Shown here: positions 42,459 through 51,289 of the stretch, piece after piece
How the letters are laid out: the number at the start of each line of letters is the position of its first letter
Numbering within the stretch: the stretch's first letter is position 1
Assembly (NCBI GenBank): GCA_902826685.1
Contig: CADEFT010000002.1
Span: 1 to 64,000 of the forward strand
Source: an uncultured Acidobacteriota bacterium
GTDB taxonomy: Bacteria > Acidobacteriota > Terriglobia > Bryobacterales > Bryobacteraceae
Reading direction: 5' to 3'
Length of the DNA stretch: 64,000 nt
Made by a program: the position numbers and the translations under genes
Notes under the pieces: model-generated
Told to the model about the DNA's origin: nothing
Seen by the model: the letters and a program-made list of their open reading frames with translations, nothing else
Databases searched by the model: none

Positions 42459-43781
42459 ATGGGCCTGACCAGCGAAGGCGCGCTTGCGCGAAGGATCGTG
42501 GCGGAACTGCGCGCGGCCGGCTTCACCGCCTGGCTGGTGGGTGGATGCGTGCGCGACGAATTGCTGGGAAACGAACCCAAGGATTACGACGTGGCCACCA
42601 GCGCGCGTCCGGAACAGATATTGGCGCTCTACCCGCGGGCCGAACAGGTGGGCGCGCATTTCGGCGTGGTGCTGGTGCGGGACCAGGCCGCGCAGGTCGA
42701 AGTGGCGGCGTTCCGCTCCGACTACGACTATGCCGATGGCCGCCACCCCGGCCGGGTGAGCTTCGAGACCGATCCGCGGCAGGATGCGCTGCGCCGCGAC
42801 TTCACCATCAACGCGCTGTTTCTCGATCCGGTGTCCGGCGAGGTTCTGGACTTCGTGGGCGGACGCGACGATCTGCGCGCCGGGATTGTGAGGGCGATCG
42901 GAGCCCCCGAGGCCCGGTTCGCGGAGGACCGCCTGCGGATGCTGCGCGCGGTGCGCTTCGCGGCGCGCTTCCGGTTTGCGATTGAGCCGCGGACGCTCGC
43001 CGCCATGCGCGACTTGAGCGCGGGGATCCATCAGGTTTCGGCCGAGAGGATTCGCGACGAACTCATCCGCATCCTGACCGAGGGGCAGGCGCGCCGGGGA
43101 ATGGAATTGATGGACGAGGCCGGGCTGCTGCAACAACTGCTGCCCGCCGTGAAGGCGTTTCAAGGCGTCGAACAGCCGCCGCAGTTCCACCCGGAAGGCG
43201 ATGTTTGGATCCATGTGATGCGCATGCTCGAAACGATGGGCCGGGCCACGCCCTCGCTTGCCCTGGGTGTGCTGTTTCACGACGTGGGGAAACCGCCGAC
43301 GTTTCGAATCGCCGAGCGCATCCGCTTCGATGGGCACGTCGAGGTGGGGGAGCGCATGGCTCGCGGCATCCTCGGTCACTTCCGCTGCCCGGGCACGCTC
43401 ATTGAGCAGGTGGCGGAACTGGTAGCTCATCACATGCGCTTCAAGGACGTGCCGCGTATGAAGCAGAGCACCTTGAAACGCTTCCTGCGCATGCCGAACT
43501 TCGAGGAGCATCTGGAACTGCACCGGCTCGATTGCCTGTCGAGCCATGGGCACCTGGATAATTACGACCTCGCCAAGAAGCTCCACCAAGAAATGCCGCC
43601 CGAGGTGTTGCGTCCGGCCCGTCTCGCCACCGGCGCCGACCTCATCTCGATGGGCCTGCAGCCGGGGCCGTCGTTCGGAAGAATTCTGGCGGCGCTCGAA
43701 GACGCGCAGCTTGAGGGCCGCGTGCGGTCGCGCGAAGAGGCCCTGGCGCTGGCGGCGGCGCTGCATCACGAAGGCTTGTAG
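42459..43781 (+). CDS. CCA-adding enzyme/poly(A) polymerase family protein
   Basis: A 440-residue class II nucleotidyltransferase. The ATG at 42459 begins the family N-terminus; a longer frame would overlap the divergent permease gene. The catalytic head has WLVGGCVRDELLG and the metal pair DYDVAT, followed by RRDFTINALF, and RNA-binding helices DLRAGIVRAIGAPEARFAEDRLRMLRAVRFAARF. An HD domain (LLFHDVGKPPTF, then VAHHMRF) occupies the C-terminal part. It adds or repairs the CCA end of tRNA or, if bifunctional, tails RNA; the HD domain suggests extra phosphohydrolase activity. Confidence 0.92.
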   Translation: MGLTSEGALARRIVAELRAAGFTAWLVGGCVRDELLGNEPKDYDVATSARPEQILALYPRAEQVGAHFGVVLVRDQAAQVEVAAFRSDYDYADGRHPGRVSFETDPRQDALRRDFTINALFLDPVSGEVLDFVGGRDDLRAGIVRAIGAPEARFAEDRLRMLRAVRFAARFRFAIEPRTLAAMRDLSAGIHQVSAERIRDELIRILTEGQARRGMELMDEAGLLQQLLPAVKAFQGVEQPPQFHPEGDVWIHVMRMLETMGRATPSLALGVLFHDVGKPPTFRIAERIRFDGHVEVGERMARGILGHFRCPGTLIEQVAELVAHHMRFKDVPRMKQSTLKRFLRMPNFEEHLELHRLDCLSSHGHLDNYDLAKKLHQEMPPEVLRPARLATGADLISMGLQPGPSFGRILAALEDAQLEGRVRSREEALALAAALHHEGL

Positions 43782-43876
43782 AAGAAAATCATTCCCAAGA
43801 CGACAACCACGGTCAGTATGACGGCCGCTATCGCCAGGTTCTCAATCCACACGACGCGGTTCGGCACACCGCTCAT
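43766..43876 (-). CDS. Possible 36-residue single-pass membrane protein
   Basis: The frame codes MSGVPNRVVWIENLAIAA followed by VILTVVVVLGMIFFYKPS, a short polar start and one long hydrophobic helix with a basic end (YKPS). It overlaps the 3' end of the CCA-enzyme gene by 16 bases, tail to tail, and fills an otherwise empty gap. No convincing ribosome-binding site is seen, so the call rests on the coherent transmembrane pattern only. It could be chance. Confidence 0.35.
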   Translation of the reverse strand: MSGVPNRVVWIENLAIAAVILTVVVVLGMIFFYKPS

Positions 43877-43917
43877 GATAACCGGTAAGCTTTGATGGGA
43901 GCGAGGATTTCTTTTTC

Positions 43918-45858
43918 ATGCGGCTTCTGTTGTGCACGGTAGTTTTCGCGGCTCTGCTGCCAGGGCAGGAACCGCTGCTTGGATTGCAGCGCGAGATGGA
44001 GCGGGCCGGGAAAATGTCCGGTGCCGTTGTGGGCGCCACCGCGATTCATATCGAAACCGGACGCCGCGTTTCCATCCTGCCGGAAGAAAAGTTCCCGATG
44101 GCGAGCACGGTGAAGATTCCCATCGCCATCGAACTGCTCACCCGCGTGGACGAAGGCCGCGAAACGCTGGACCGCATGATCGCCGTAGAGCCGCGGGATC
44201 TGCACCCGGGCAGCGGCACCATCAGCGATCTGTTCAACAAGCCCGGCGTATCGCTGTCGGTGCGGAACCTGCTGGAACTGATGCTGTTGATCTCCGACAA
44301 TACCGCCACCGACATTCTGTTGCGCGCGGTGGGCGGGCCGGAAGCGGTCACGGCTCGCATGCGGACCGCCGGCATCGAAGGGATACGAGTGGATCGCCCC
44401 ACGGCGATGCTGATCGCCGCCGCGGGGGGACTCAAGCTGCCGCCGGAGAACGAATGGACGCCGGAGATATTTCGCAAGGCATTCGAAGCGATCGCGCCCG
44501 AAGCCCGCGCGGAATCGGCCAGGGCGTTTCGCGCCGATCCTCGCGATACGTCGACGCCGGAAGGCATGGCGCGATTACTGGTGCGGGTGCAGAATCGCGA
44601 TTTGTTGCAACCGGCCTCGGCGGACCTGCTGCTCGATATCCTGCGGCGCTGCCGCACCGGGCAGGCGCGGCTTAAGGGGATGCTGCCCGAGGGGACGGAG
44701 GTCGCGCACAAGACCGGATCGATGCCGGGAGTAATCAACGACGTGGGCATCGTCGCCCTGCCCGATGGCGCCGGCCACGTGGCGGTGGCGGTGTTCGTGA
44801 AGGAGGGGACGGAGCCCGAAAAGATGGAGCGGGCCATCGCGGAGATTGCCCGTGCGGCTCACGATTATTTTCTGTTTCATCCCAAGGGTGTCATCGACTA
44901 TGAGCGCCTGTCGAATCACATCACTCAGGCGGTGAAGCCCGGCCGCGGCGAACGTTATTATGTGCGGCCCGATTCGAGCGGCTATTTCGAAGCGCTGCTC
45001 GCTCCGTTGCGGCGAAAGCTCGCCGAAGCGGGCGGGGTCGAAACGCGATCTCTCGATGCCGCCGATATTTATCTTTGGCTGCCGTTGCGGCCAGGCGGTC
45101 CGGCGCTGCCGGCTTCTGAGCGCGAGACGCTGAAACGCTGGACGGCCCAGGGCGGCCCGCGGCGCCAGGTGCATTTTCATTGGGGGGAAGGCAGCGTTTA
45201 CGCCGACGGCCAGTATGGCGAACACTCCTCCGGGCTCGACGAACTCTACCAGCAGGCGCTCGATACCGATCGCGCCGCGCTGGCGCAGGCGCAGGAGAGT
45301 ATGATCGCCAAACTGCGTTCCGGCGAGGTGCGAGTGCGCACCCCTCGCGGAACCGATCTGCGGTTTCGCACGGGCCCGAGGCCATTCAACCAGCAGGACG
45401 GCGACGCGTCGGCGGGGCGCATGCAGCGGGCGCGCGTCGCCATCGATCGCGACATCGAACTGCCGGCCGGAGTGATTCGCGTGGCGCCGGTAGAGAGTTC
45501 CGCCAACGGCGTGATGGTGATTCCCCAGGCGCGGTTCGGCATTCAAACGGCGCGCGGTGTGAAGCTGCACTTCCGCAAAGGAAAAGTGACGCAAATCGAA
45601 GCGGACGAGAATGCCGCCGCGGTACGGAGCGCCCTGGCCGATGGCGGAGCGGCGGCGCTTCGTTTCCGTGAATTCGCCTTGGGAATGAATCCGGTATTGA
45701 AGCCGAAGGCCGGTGCGAAAGTGATCCCGTATTACGGCTACGGCGAGGGTGTGGTGAGACTGAGCCTGGGCGACAATGAGGAACTGGGTGGCGACGTTCG
45801 CGGCGGATTCGTGCGCTGGTTTTTCTTTCCAGACGCCACCGTCGATGTAAGGAGATGA
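43918..45858 (+). CDS. Class A beta-lactamase-like serine hydrolase fused to an M29 aminopeptidase-like domain
   Basis: A 646-residue exported protein (leader MRLLLCTVVFAALLPGQ). Residues about 20-320 carry the class A set: SxxK as STVK (63-66), SDN (126-128), TSTPEGMARLL and KTG (265-267). This suggests a beta-lactamase or related acyl-serine hydrolase. Residues about 330-646 resemble peptidase family M29: IELPAGVIRVAPVESSANG, FREFALGMNP, and an ending that would hold the HxD zinc ligands but reads RGGFVRWFFFPDATVDV. I know of no such fusion as a standard architecture. The TTG-started esterase gene follows immediately. Confidence 0.82.
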   Translation: MRLLLCTVVFAALLPGQEPLLGLQREMERAGKMSGAVVGATAIHIETGRRVSILPEEKFPMASTVKIPIAIELLTRVDEGRETLDRMIAVEPRDLHPGSGTISDLFNKPGVSLSVRNLLELMLLISDNTATDILLRAVGGPEAVTARMRTAGIEGIRVDRPTAMLIAAAGGLKLPPENEWTPEIFRKAFEAIAPEARAESARAFRADPRDTSTPEGMARLLVRVQNRDLLQPASADLLLDILRRCRTGQARLKGMLPEGTEVAHKTGSMPGVINDVGIVALPDGAGHVAVAVFVKEGTEPEKMERAIAEIARAAHDYFLFHPKGVIDYERLSNHITQAVKPGRGERYYVRPDSSGYFEALLAPLRRKLAEAGGVETRSLDAADIYLWLPLRPGGPALPASERETLKRWTAQGGPRRQVHFHWGEGSVYADGQYGEHSSGLDELYQQALDTDRAALAQAQESMIAKLRSGEVRVRTPRGTDLRFRTGPRPFNQQDGDASAGRMQRARVAIDRDIELPAGVIRVAPVESSANGVMVIPQARFGIQTARGVKLHFRKGKVTQIEADENAAAVRSALADGGAAALRFREFALGMNPVLKPKAGAKVIPYYGYGEGVVRLSLGDNEELGGDVRGGFVRWFFFPDATVDVRR

Positions 45859-45859
45859 T

Positions 45860-47683
45860 TTGACAATTCTGGCGTTGGCGCTGGCGGCGGGCCTCGCCGC
45901 CGAACCGGTGGAAAAGCAGTTGAACGCACTGGCGGCGGAGGCGTTCGCCCGCCGGATCAAAGCCATCGACGGTCTCGGCCGGGAGCAACTGGCGGCGCGT
46001 CAAAGAGACGTGCGCGCGAAGATTCTGGCGTCCATCGGAGGTCTGCCCGCGGAGAAGCCCGCGTTGAACGTGCGCGTCACCGGCGGGTTCACGCGCGACG
46101 GTTACCGCGTGGAGAACGTGATCTTCGACAGCCTGCCTGGGTTTCCGGTAACGGCCAACGTCTATGTGCCGTTGGCGGGCAAAGCTCCTTATCCGGCCGT
46201 GCTCGGCGTGGCCGGACACAGCGTCAACGGCAAAGCCTCCGCCACCTATCAGCACGCCTGGATCGGTTTCGTGCGCCGCGGCTACGTGGTGCTGGCCTTC
46301 GATCCACCGGGCCAGGGCGAACGCAGCGCCAACTTCGATGAACACACGGGAACCTCGCGCATCGGCATCGGCGTCGCCGAGCACATCATGGAAGGAACGC
46401 AGTGCCTGCTCACCGGGCACGCCTTCGCCCGCTATGAGATTTGGGACGGCATTCGCGGCGTGGATTATCTGGTGTCCCGCCAGGACGTGGATGCGTCACG
46501 TATCGCGGCGGCCGGCAATTCGGGCGGGGGCACGCAGGCGGCCTATCTGGCCGTGCTCGAGCCGAGGCTCGCGGCGATCGTGTCGTCCTGCTATATGACT
46601 TCGTGGGAGGAACTGTGGAAAGGGCCGGGCGCGCAGGACGCCGAGCAGATCATGCCCGGCTTCCTCGCCAAGGGACTCGACTTTCCGGACTTCGCTCTGG
46701 CCGCCGCGCCGCGGCCTTTTCTGATGACGACGGCGATCCGCGATTTCTTTCCCATCGCCGGCGCGCGTAAAACCTACGATCAGATCAAAGGTTTCTACCG
46801 CACCATGGACATCGAGCCCAAAGCCGGATATTTCGAGTTCGACGACACGCACGGCTGGTCGAAGCCGCGCCGGGAAGCGGCATACCGGTGGCTGGCGAAG
46901 TGGCTGCAGGGGCGGGAGGATTCGGGCGAAGAAGGGGAGACTCGCACCGAGCCCGAGGAGTTGCTGTACGCCACCGCCACCGGCCAGGTCGCGACCGGCA
47001 TGAAGGCGGAGACGGTGCAGTCGTTGAACGCGCGGGAAGCGGAGCGTCTCTATGCCGCGCGCAAGGGCCCGTCCCCGGACACGGTGCGGCGGCTTCTAAG
47101 GATCGAGACCACGGCCAGCGCGGCTGGAACGCCGGTGTCGCTCTATCTCAACAGCGCCGACGACAGTCCGGCACCGGAAGGCTTTCAGACGATCGATGTT
47201 CACAAGGAGCGCGGCGGGCCGGGATACACCGGTTCCTACAAGCTGGCCAGTTCCGCGCTGTTGCTGGGGAAAACATTACCCGGCCTTTATGTTTCGTCGA
47301 TTCTGAGCGCGGTCACCGGCAAAGCGAGGATCTACGCCAAGGGGCATGCGGCCGTGTACGCGCTTTATGCCGCTTATCTCGATCCGCGCATCGAAGCGGT
47401 GGCTCTCGAACAGATGCCGGTTTCCTATCTGGCGATCGCCCGCGCCAAGTTCGCGCGCAACCTGATGGACGTAGTGGTTCCCGGCGCGTTGAAGGAGTTC
47501 GACCTGCCCGATCTGGCCGCCGCCATCGCGCCGCGCCGTGTGTTCCTGGTGGACGCGCGCCACCCGAATGGAACGCCGATGCTCACGAGCGAAGTCCGGA
47601 AGATCTATCCCAAGTCCCACACGGCGCCGAAGCCCGAAGGCTGGACGTTCGCCGAGGTCTATAAGGAGTTTCTTCAGCGGTAG
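45860..47683 (+). CDS. Exported alpha/beta-hydrolase, acetyl xylan esterase-like
   Basis: A 607-residue protein. TTG start, supported by AAGGAG five bases upstream and a signal peptide (TILALALAAGLAA). Residues about 90-350 form an alpha/beta-hydrolase of the AXE1/acetyl xylan esterase type. Its elements are GVAGHSVNGKA, VLAFDPPGQGERS and the nucleophile elbow AGNSGGG (Ser about 217), ending with DTHGWSKPRREAAYRWL. A second, less clear domain follows (about 360-607). It begins one base after the beta-lactamase-like gene and may be co-translated. The substrate is unknown; acylated glycans are likely. Confidence 0.83.
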   Translation: MTILALALAAGLAAEPVEKQLNALAAEAFARRIKAIDGLGREQLAARQRDVRAKILASIGGLPAEKPALNVRVTGGFTRDGYRVENVIFDSLPGFPVTANVYVPLAGKAPYPAVLGVAGHSVNGKASATYQHAWIGFVRRGYVVLAFDPPGQGERSANFDEHTGTSRIGIGVAEHIMEGTQCLLTGHAFARYEIWDGIRGVDYLVSRQDVDASRIAAAGNSGGGTQAAYLAVLEPRLAAIVSSCYMTSWEELWKGPGAQDAEQIMPGFLAKGLDFPDFALAAAPRPFLMTTAIRDFFPIAGARKTYDQIKGFYRTMDIEPKAGYFEFDDTHGWSKPRREAAYRWLAKWLQGREDSGEEGETRTEPEELLYATATGQVATGMKAETVQSLNAREAERLYAARKGPSPDTVRRLLRIETTASAAGTPVSLYLNSADDSPAPEGFQTIDVHKERGGPGYTGSYKLASSALLLGKTLPGLYVSSILSAVTGKARIYAKGHAAVYALYAAYLDPRIEAVALEQMPVSYLAIARAKFARNLMDVVVPGALKEFDLPDLAAAIAPRRVFLVDARHPNGTPMLTSEVRKIYPKSHTAPKPEGWTFAEVYKEFLQR

Positions 47684-48333
47684 GTCACCAGGTGGGGCTC
47701 GGTGAGATGCGGGGTGGCGTTGAAGGAGTCCAAGGCGATGCGCCCGCCGCTGAATAGAAACTCCGTGATGGAAGAGTTCCGCACGCGCCAGTTCAACTCG
47801 ATCGCCATGCCGGGCGGGGCGCGCAGGACACTTTGCACCATCGCGCCGATGGGTCCGCCGGAGGTGACCACCAGCACGCGGCGGCTCAAAGCTTCGCCCG
47901 CGAGAATCGCGCTCAAGGCCGCGGTGATTCTTTGATGGAACCGCTCGAACGATTCGACGCTTGGCGAGGATAGATCGCCCGCCACCCACCGCATCATTGC
48001 CTGCTCGAAGGCGCGCTGGAAATGCCGGTTGGCGTCCGGGGCCCGGCGGTGCGGTTCAAATTGTGCCGCGAACTCCGGTGAGAGCGCGAGAATGCCCGCG
48101 GCGTCGTACTCGTTCCACGCGGCGTCCGCGATGGCGCCGGGATACCCGGCCAGTTTCGCCGTATGGCGCTGGCGCTCGAGCGTTCCGCAGTAGACTTCCG
48201 TGAAAGTCACGCCGCGATCGCGCCACCAGGTCCCGAGCATCCGCGCCTGCTGCTCGCCAAACCCGGTGAGCCGGTCGGAATCCTTTTCGAAGGCGCGCGC
48301 CTGTCCATGCCGCACCAGGGTCAGCGTGCTCAT
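47674..48333 (-). CDS. Histidine phosphatase family protein (first copy)
   Basis: A 219-residue protein with the RHG motif [11 protein letters not shown] (His at residue 8 or 9) and a second catalytic His region [12 protein letters not shown]. It is a paralogue of the histidine phosphatase two genes upstream. Both end in a shared tail of the type SFNxxPHL(T/K)xPxLxxxR. Phosphatase or mutase on a small phosphorylated metabolite. Its start overlaps the acyl-CoA dehydrogenase stop by 4 bases, and its 3' end overlaps the convergent esterase gene by 10 bases. Last gene of the ftsH operon. Confidence 0.9.
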   Translation of the reverse strand: MSTLTLVRHGQARAFEKDSDRLTGFGEQQARMLGTWWRDRGVTFTEVYCGTLERQRHTAKLAGYPGAIADAAWNEYDAAGILALSPEFAAQFEPHRRAPDANRHFQRAFEQAMMRWVAGDLSSPSVESFERFHQRITAALSAILAGEALSRRVLVVTSGGPIGAMVQSVLRAPPGMAIELNWRVRNSSITEFLFSGGRIALDSFNATPHLTEPHLVTYR

Positions 48334-49529
48334 TCGTATTTCTTGTATTCGAGCTTGGCGACGGACTCCAGGTGTACTTCGTCCGGTCCGTCGGCCAGCC
48401 GCAGCGTCCGGGCGTTGGCCCAGGCCCAGGCGAGGGGAAAATCCTGGCAGACGCCGGCGCCGCCATGCGCCTGAATCGCGCGATCGAGAACCTTCAGGGC
48501 GACGTTCGGCGCCACCACTTTGATCATCGCGATCTCGGCGCGGGCGGTCTTGTTGCCCACCGTGTCCATCATGTAGGCGGCCTTCAGCACCAGCAGCCGC
48601 GCCTGATCGATCTCAATGCGCGACTGCGCGATATCGGCACGAATGGTGCCCATCTCGGCGAGCGGGCGTCCGAAGGCGACGCGCTTTCTGGTGCGGCCGC
48701 ACATGAATTCCAGCGCGCGCTCGGCGACTCCGATCAGACGCATGCAGTGATGAATGCGGCCCGGCCCCAGGCGTCCCTGCGCGATCTCGAATCCGCGTCC
48801 CTCGCCCAAAAGCACGTTGGATGCCGGCACGCGCACATTCTCGAAACTGATTTCGGCGTGGCCATGCGGCGCGTGATCGTAGCCGAAAACATGCAGCATG
48901 CGCTCGATCTTGACTCCCGGAGTGGACAGGGGAATCAAAATCATCGTCTGCTGTTTATGTTTCGGCGCCGAAGGATCGGTTTTGCCCATGAAAATGGCGA
49001 TTTCGCAGCGCGGATCTCCGGCGCCCGAACTCCACCATTTGCGCCCGTCGATCACGTAGGTATCGCCGTCGCGCTGGATCCGGGCTTCGATGTTGGTGGC
49101 GTCGGAAGAGGCCACCGCGGGCTCCGTCATGCAGTAGCAGGACCGAATCTTTCCATCGAGCAGCGGCTTCAGCCAGCGCTCGCGATGTTCCGGCGTGCCG
49201 TAGCGGACCAGCACTTCCATATTGCCCGTATCGGGCGCCGAGCAGTTGAATACTTCAGGCGCCATCGGCGAGCGGCCCATGATCTCGCACAGCGGCGCGT
49301 ACTCGAGATTGGCCAGGCCCGCGCCGTACTCACTTTCCGGCAGGAAGAGGTTCCAGAGCCCCGCGGCGCGCGCGATGGGCTTCAACTCTTCGATGACGGG
49401 AGTCTGCCGCCAGCCGAGTGTCCGCGTCTCCTCTTCGTAGCGCTTTTCGTTGGGATAAACGTGGCGCTCCAGAAATTCAAGCAGCTTGCCGCGCAGCTCG
49501 TGGACCTTGGGAGAGTAGTCAAAATGCAT
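48330..49529 (-). CDS. Acyl-CoA dehydrogenase, ACAD10/11-like
   Basis: A 399-residue flavoprotein dehydrogenase. Family segments include [54 protein letters not shown] and [15 protein letters not shown]. The ending [19 protein letters not shown] is typical of the ACAD10/ACAD11 branch, from memory of that family. It would oxidise an acyl-CoA or, by analogy with ACAD11 and Pseudomonas LvaC, process a phosphorylated 4-hydroxyacyl-CoA made by an APH-type kinase. Such a kinase is encoded two genes upstream. Ribosome-binding site AGG lies before the ATG; next upstream gene is 9 bases away. Confidence 0.93.
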   Translation of the reverse strand: MHFDYSPKVHELRGKLLEFLERHVYPNEKRYEEETRTLGWRQTPVIEELKPIARAAGLWNLFLPESEYGAGLANLEYAPLCEIMGRSPMAPEVFNCSAPDTGNMEVLVRYGTPEHRERWLKPLLDGKIRSCYCMTEPAVASSDATNIEARIQRDGDTYVIDGRKWWSSGAGDPRCEIAIFMGKTDPSAPKHKQQTMILIPLSTPGVKIERMLHVFGYDHAPHGHAEISFENVRVPASNVLLGEGRGFEIAQGRLGPGRIHHCMRLIGVAERALEFMCGRTRKRVAFGRPLAEMGTIRADIAQSRIEIDQARLLVLKAAYMMDTVGNKTARAEIAMIKVVAPNVALKVLDRAIQAHGGAGVCQDFPLAWAWANARTLRLADGPDEVHLESVAKLEYKKYE

Positions 49530-49538
49530 GGAAGACCT

Positions 49539-50243
49539 TCAGCGAAACGATCGAAGTCCGGGATCCTTCAGGTGCGGGATGCCGTTGAAGCTGAACAGGC
49601 TCAACTCGCCGTCGCGCAGCCGGAAGGAAGTGATGGAGGAATTGTACAGCGCCCCGGCGGTGCGCATGATTTCCCGATCGGCGAGGTTCATCGCCAGGCC
49701 CATCCAGATGCCGATGGGGGTGGCGGAAGTCGAGACGGCGACCGCCTCGCCGGGGCCGAAGGATTCAAGCGTTTGAAGCGCGCCGCGCACACGCCGCTTG
49801 AACTCCGCCCAGGATTCGGTGTGGGTCTCGAAGGTTCCGGCGATCCAGGCGCGGACCACGGCGATGTCGGTGGCGGTCCAGCGCCTGTGAACGGCGGAAG
49901 CCGCATCGGACGCTTCGAGCATCAGCTTTTCGTAGCCCGCGGCAAACTCACGGTCGGCGGCGGCCAGGCGCGGAGCGATCTCGCGGTATACGGCGTCGAG
50001 ATCGAACTCGCTCCACTGCGAGTCGATGGTGGGAGCGGGCAGCGCGGGATGCTCCTCACGGAGGTGCGCCGCCGTCTCGCGCTGCCGTTGTAAACCGCCA
50101 GTGAACAGCGCCGCGAAACTCACGTCCGTTTCCGCCAGATGGCGGCCCAGTAACCGCGCCTGGGTGCGGCCCAGATCGGAAAGCGTGTCGTAGTGGTCGC
50201 GCCGGCCCGCCTGGCCGTGCCGGAACAAATAGAGCGAACTCAT
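49539..50243 (-). CDS. Histidine phosphatase family protein (second copy)
   Basis: A 234-residue protein, MSSLYLFRHGQAGRRDHYDTLSDLG, with RHG and the second His region STSATPIGIWMG where the canonical His appears replaced. The frame continues upstream, but the ATG at 50243 overlaps the APH-kinase stop (ATGA) and begins exactly at the family N-terminus. It is a paralogue of the other histidine phosphatase in this operon, with the same C-terminal tail (FSFNGIPHLKDPGLRSFR). The possibly lost second His makes activity less certain. Confidence 0.88.
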   Translation of the reverse strand: MSSLYLFRHGQAGRRDHYDTLSDLGRTQARLLGRHLAETDVSFAALFTGGLQRQRETAAHLREEHPALPAPTIDSQWSEFDLDAVYREIAPRLAAADREFAAGYEKLMLEASDAASAVHRRWTATDIAVVRAWIAGTFETHTESWAEFKRRVRGALQTLESFGPGEAVAVSTSATPIGIWMGLAMNLADREIMRTAGALYNSSITSFRLRDGELSLFSFNGIPHLKDPGLRSFR

Positions 50244-51289
50244 GAAGCGGACTCCACGCGTTCGGCCGCGGCTTGCATCAACGATCGTACGCGCACGTCG
50301 AATCTGGCGAACCGTTCGTCGCGCGTCTGGCCGCGATACCAGCGCTGGTAGATCTGTTGCACGATCACCGCCAGTTTGAAGATGCCCAGAATTTCGTGGA
50401 AGGGAAGGGAAGACAGGTCGCGGCCGGTGCGGCGGGCGTACTCGGCGGTCAGCGCTTCCCTCGTCATCCAGCCGGGCCCGGTGGTGAGGCACGGCACCGG
50501 CCCTTCGCGCACTTCTTTATCCGGCGGATCCCAGTAGCAGAGAGCGAGGCCGAGGTCGGCCAGGGGATCGCCGACGGTGGTCATCTCCCAATCGAGCACG
50601 GCTTCGACGCGCGAGGGATCGATAGCGTCGAGCATGAGATTGTCGAGCTTGAAATCGTTGTGGACGAGGGTAGGCGGCCCGTCGGGCGGGAGCCGGTCGT
50701 TGAGGTAGGCGATGACGCGACCGGCGCCCGGTGTTTCTCCGGTCTGCGCATGCCGCCACCGTTCCGACCAGCCCCGTACCTGCCGTTCGACGAAGCCCTG
50801 CGGCTTGCCCAGGCCCGTCAGCCCATGCCGCACGATGTCCACCGCGTGCAGCTTCACCAGGCAATCGAGGAAGGCTGCGCTCACCTGCGCTGGCGGGAAG
50901 CCGGGCGGTATCGAGGTTCGAAGCACCACGCCGCGCCGCCGCTCCATGAGATAGAAAGTGGCGCCGGCGATCGATGGGTCCTCGCACAGAAGGTAGGGCT
51001 TGGGCGCGGGCGCGAAGTGCGGGTGGATGGCGGCGAGGACGTGATACTCGCGAGCCATGTCATGCGCCTTGGGCGGCACCGGACCGAGCGGTGCGCGCCG
51101 CAGCACATACTCGTGTTGCCCTATGCGCAGCAGGTAGGTGAGGTTTGAATGACCGTTTGGGAATTGCGCGATTTCGAGACCGCTCTCCGCCCCTTCGATG
51201 CGGCCCGTCAGGTAACGGCTCAAGGCCGCCGCATCGAGCTCTTCGCCCGCGCGCACCGGCGCTGTGTCTTTATCCCCGGTGGAACTCAA
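50240..51289 (-). CDS. APH-type phosphotransferase (ACAD10/11- or LvaA-like)
   Basis: A 349-residue kinase of the aminoglycoside-phosphotransferase fold. The TTG at 51289 overlaps the HAD gene stop (TTGA); a longer frame would overlap it by 58 bases. Motifs: NLTYLLRIGQHEYVLRRAP, catalytic loop HNDFKLDNLM, metal aspartate in VLDWEMTTVGDPLADL. It lacks features of drug resistance. Together with the acyl-CoA dehydrogenase it matches the kinase/dehydrogenase pairs that phosphorylate 4-hydroxyacyl-CoA (LvaA/LvaC, ACAD11), so that is the best guess for its substrate. Confidence 0.9.
   Translation of the reverse strand: MSSTGDKDTAPVRAGEELDAAALSRYLTGRIEGAESGLEIAQFPNGHSNLTYLLRIGQHEYVLRRAPLGPVPPKAHDMAREYHVLAAIHPHFAPAPKPYLLCEDPSIAGATFYLMERRRGVVLRTSIPPGFPPAQVSAAFLDCLVKLHAVDIVRHGLTGLGKPQGFVERQVRGWSERWRHAQTGETPGAGRVIAYLNDRLPPDGPPTLVHNDFKLDNLMLDAIDPSRVEAVLDWEMTTVGDPLADLGLALCYWDPPDKEVREGPVPCLTTGPGWMTREALTAEYARRTGRDLSSLPFHEILGIFKLAVIVQQIYQRWYRGQTRDERFARFDVRVRSLMQAAAERVESAS

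Noticed and set aside
50240..51289. Aminoglycoside resistance gene
   Set aside because: The APH fold is shared by many kinases; the operon with an ACAD10/11-like dehydrogenase points to acyl-CoA metabolism.
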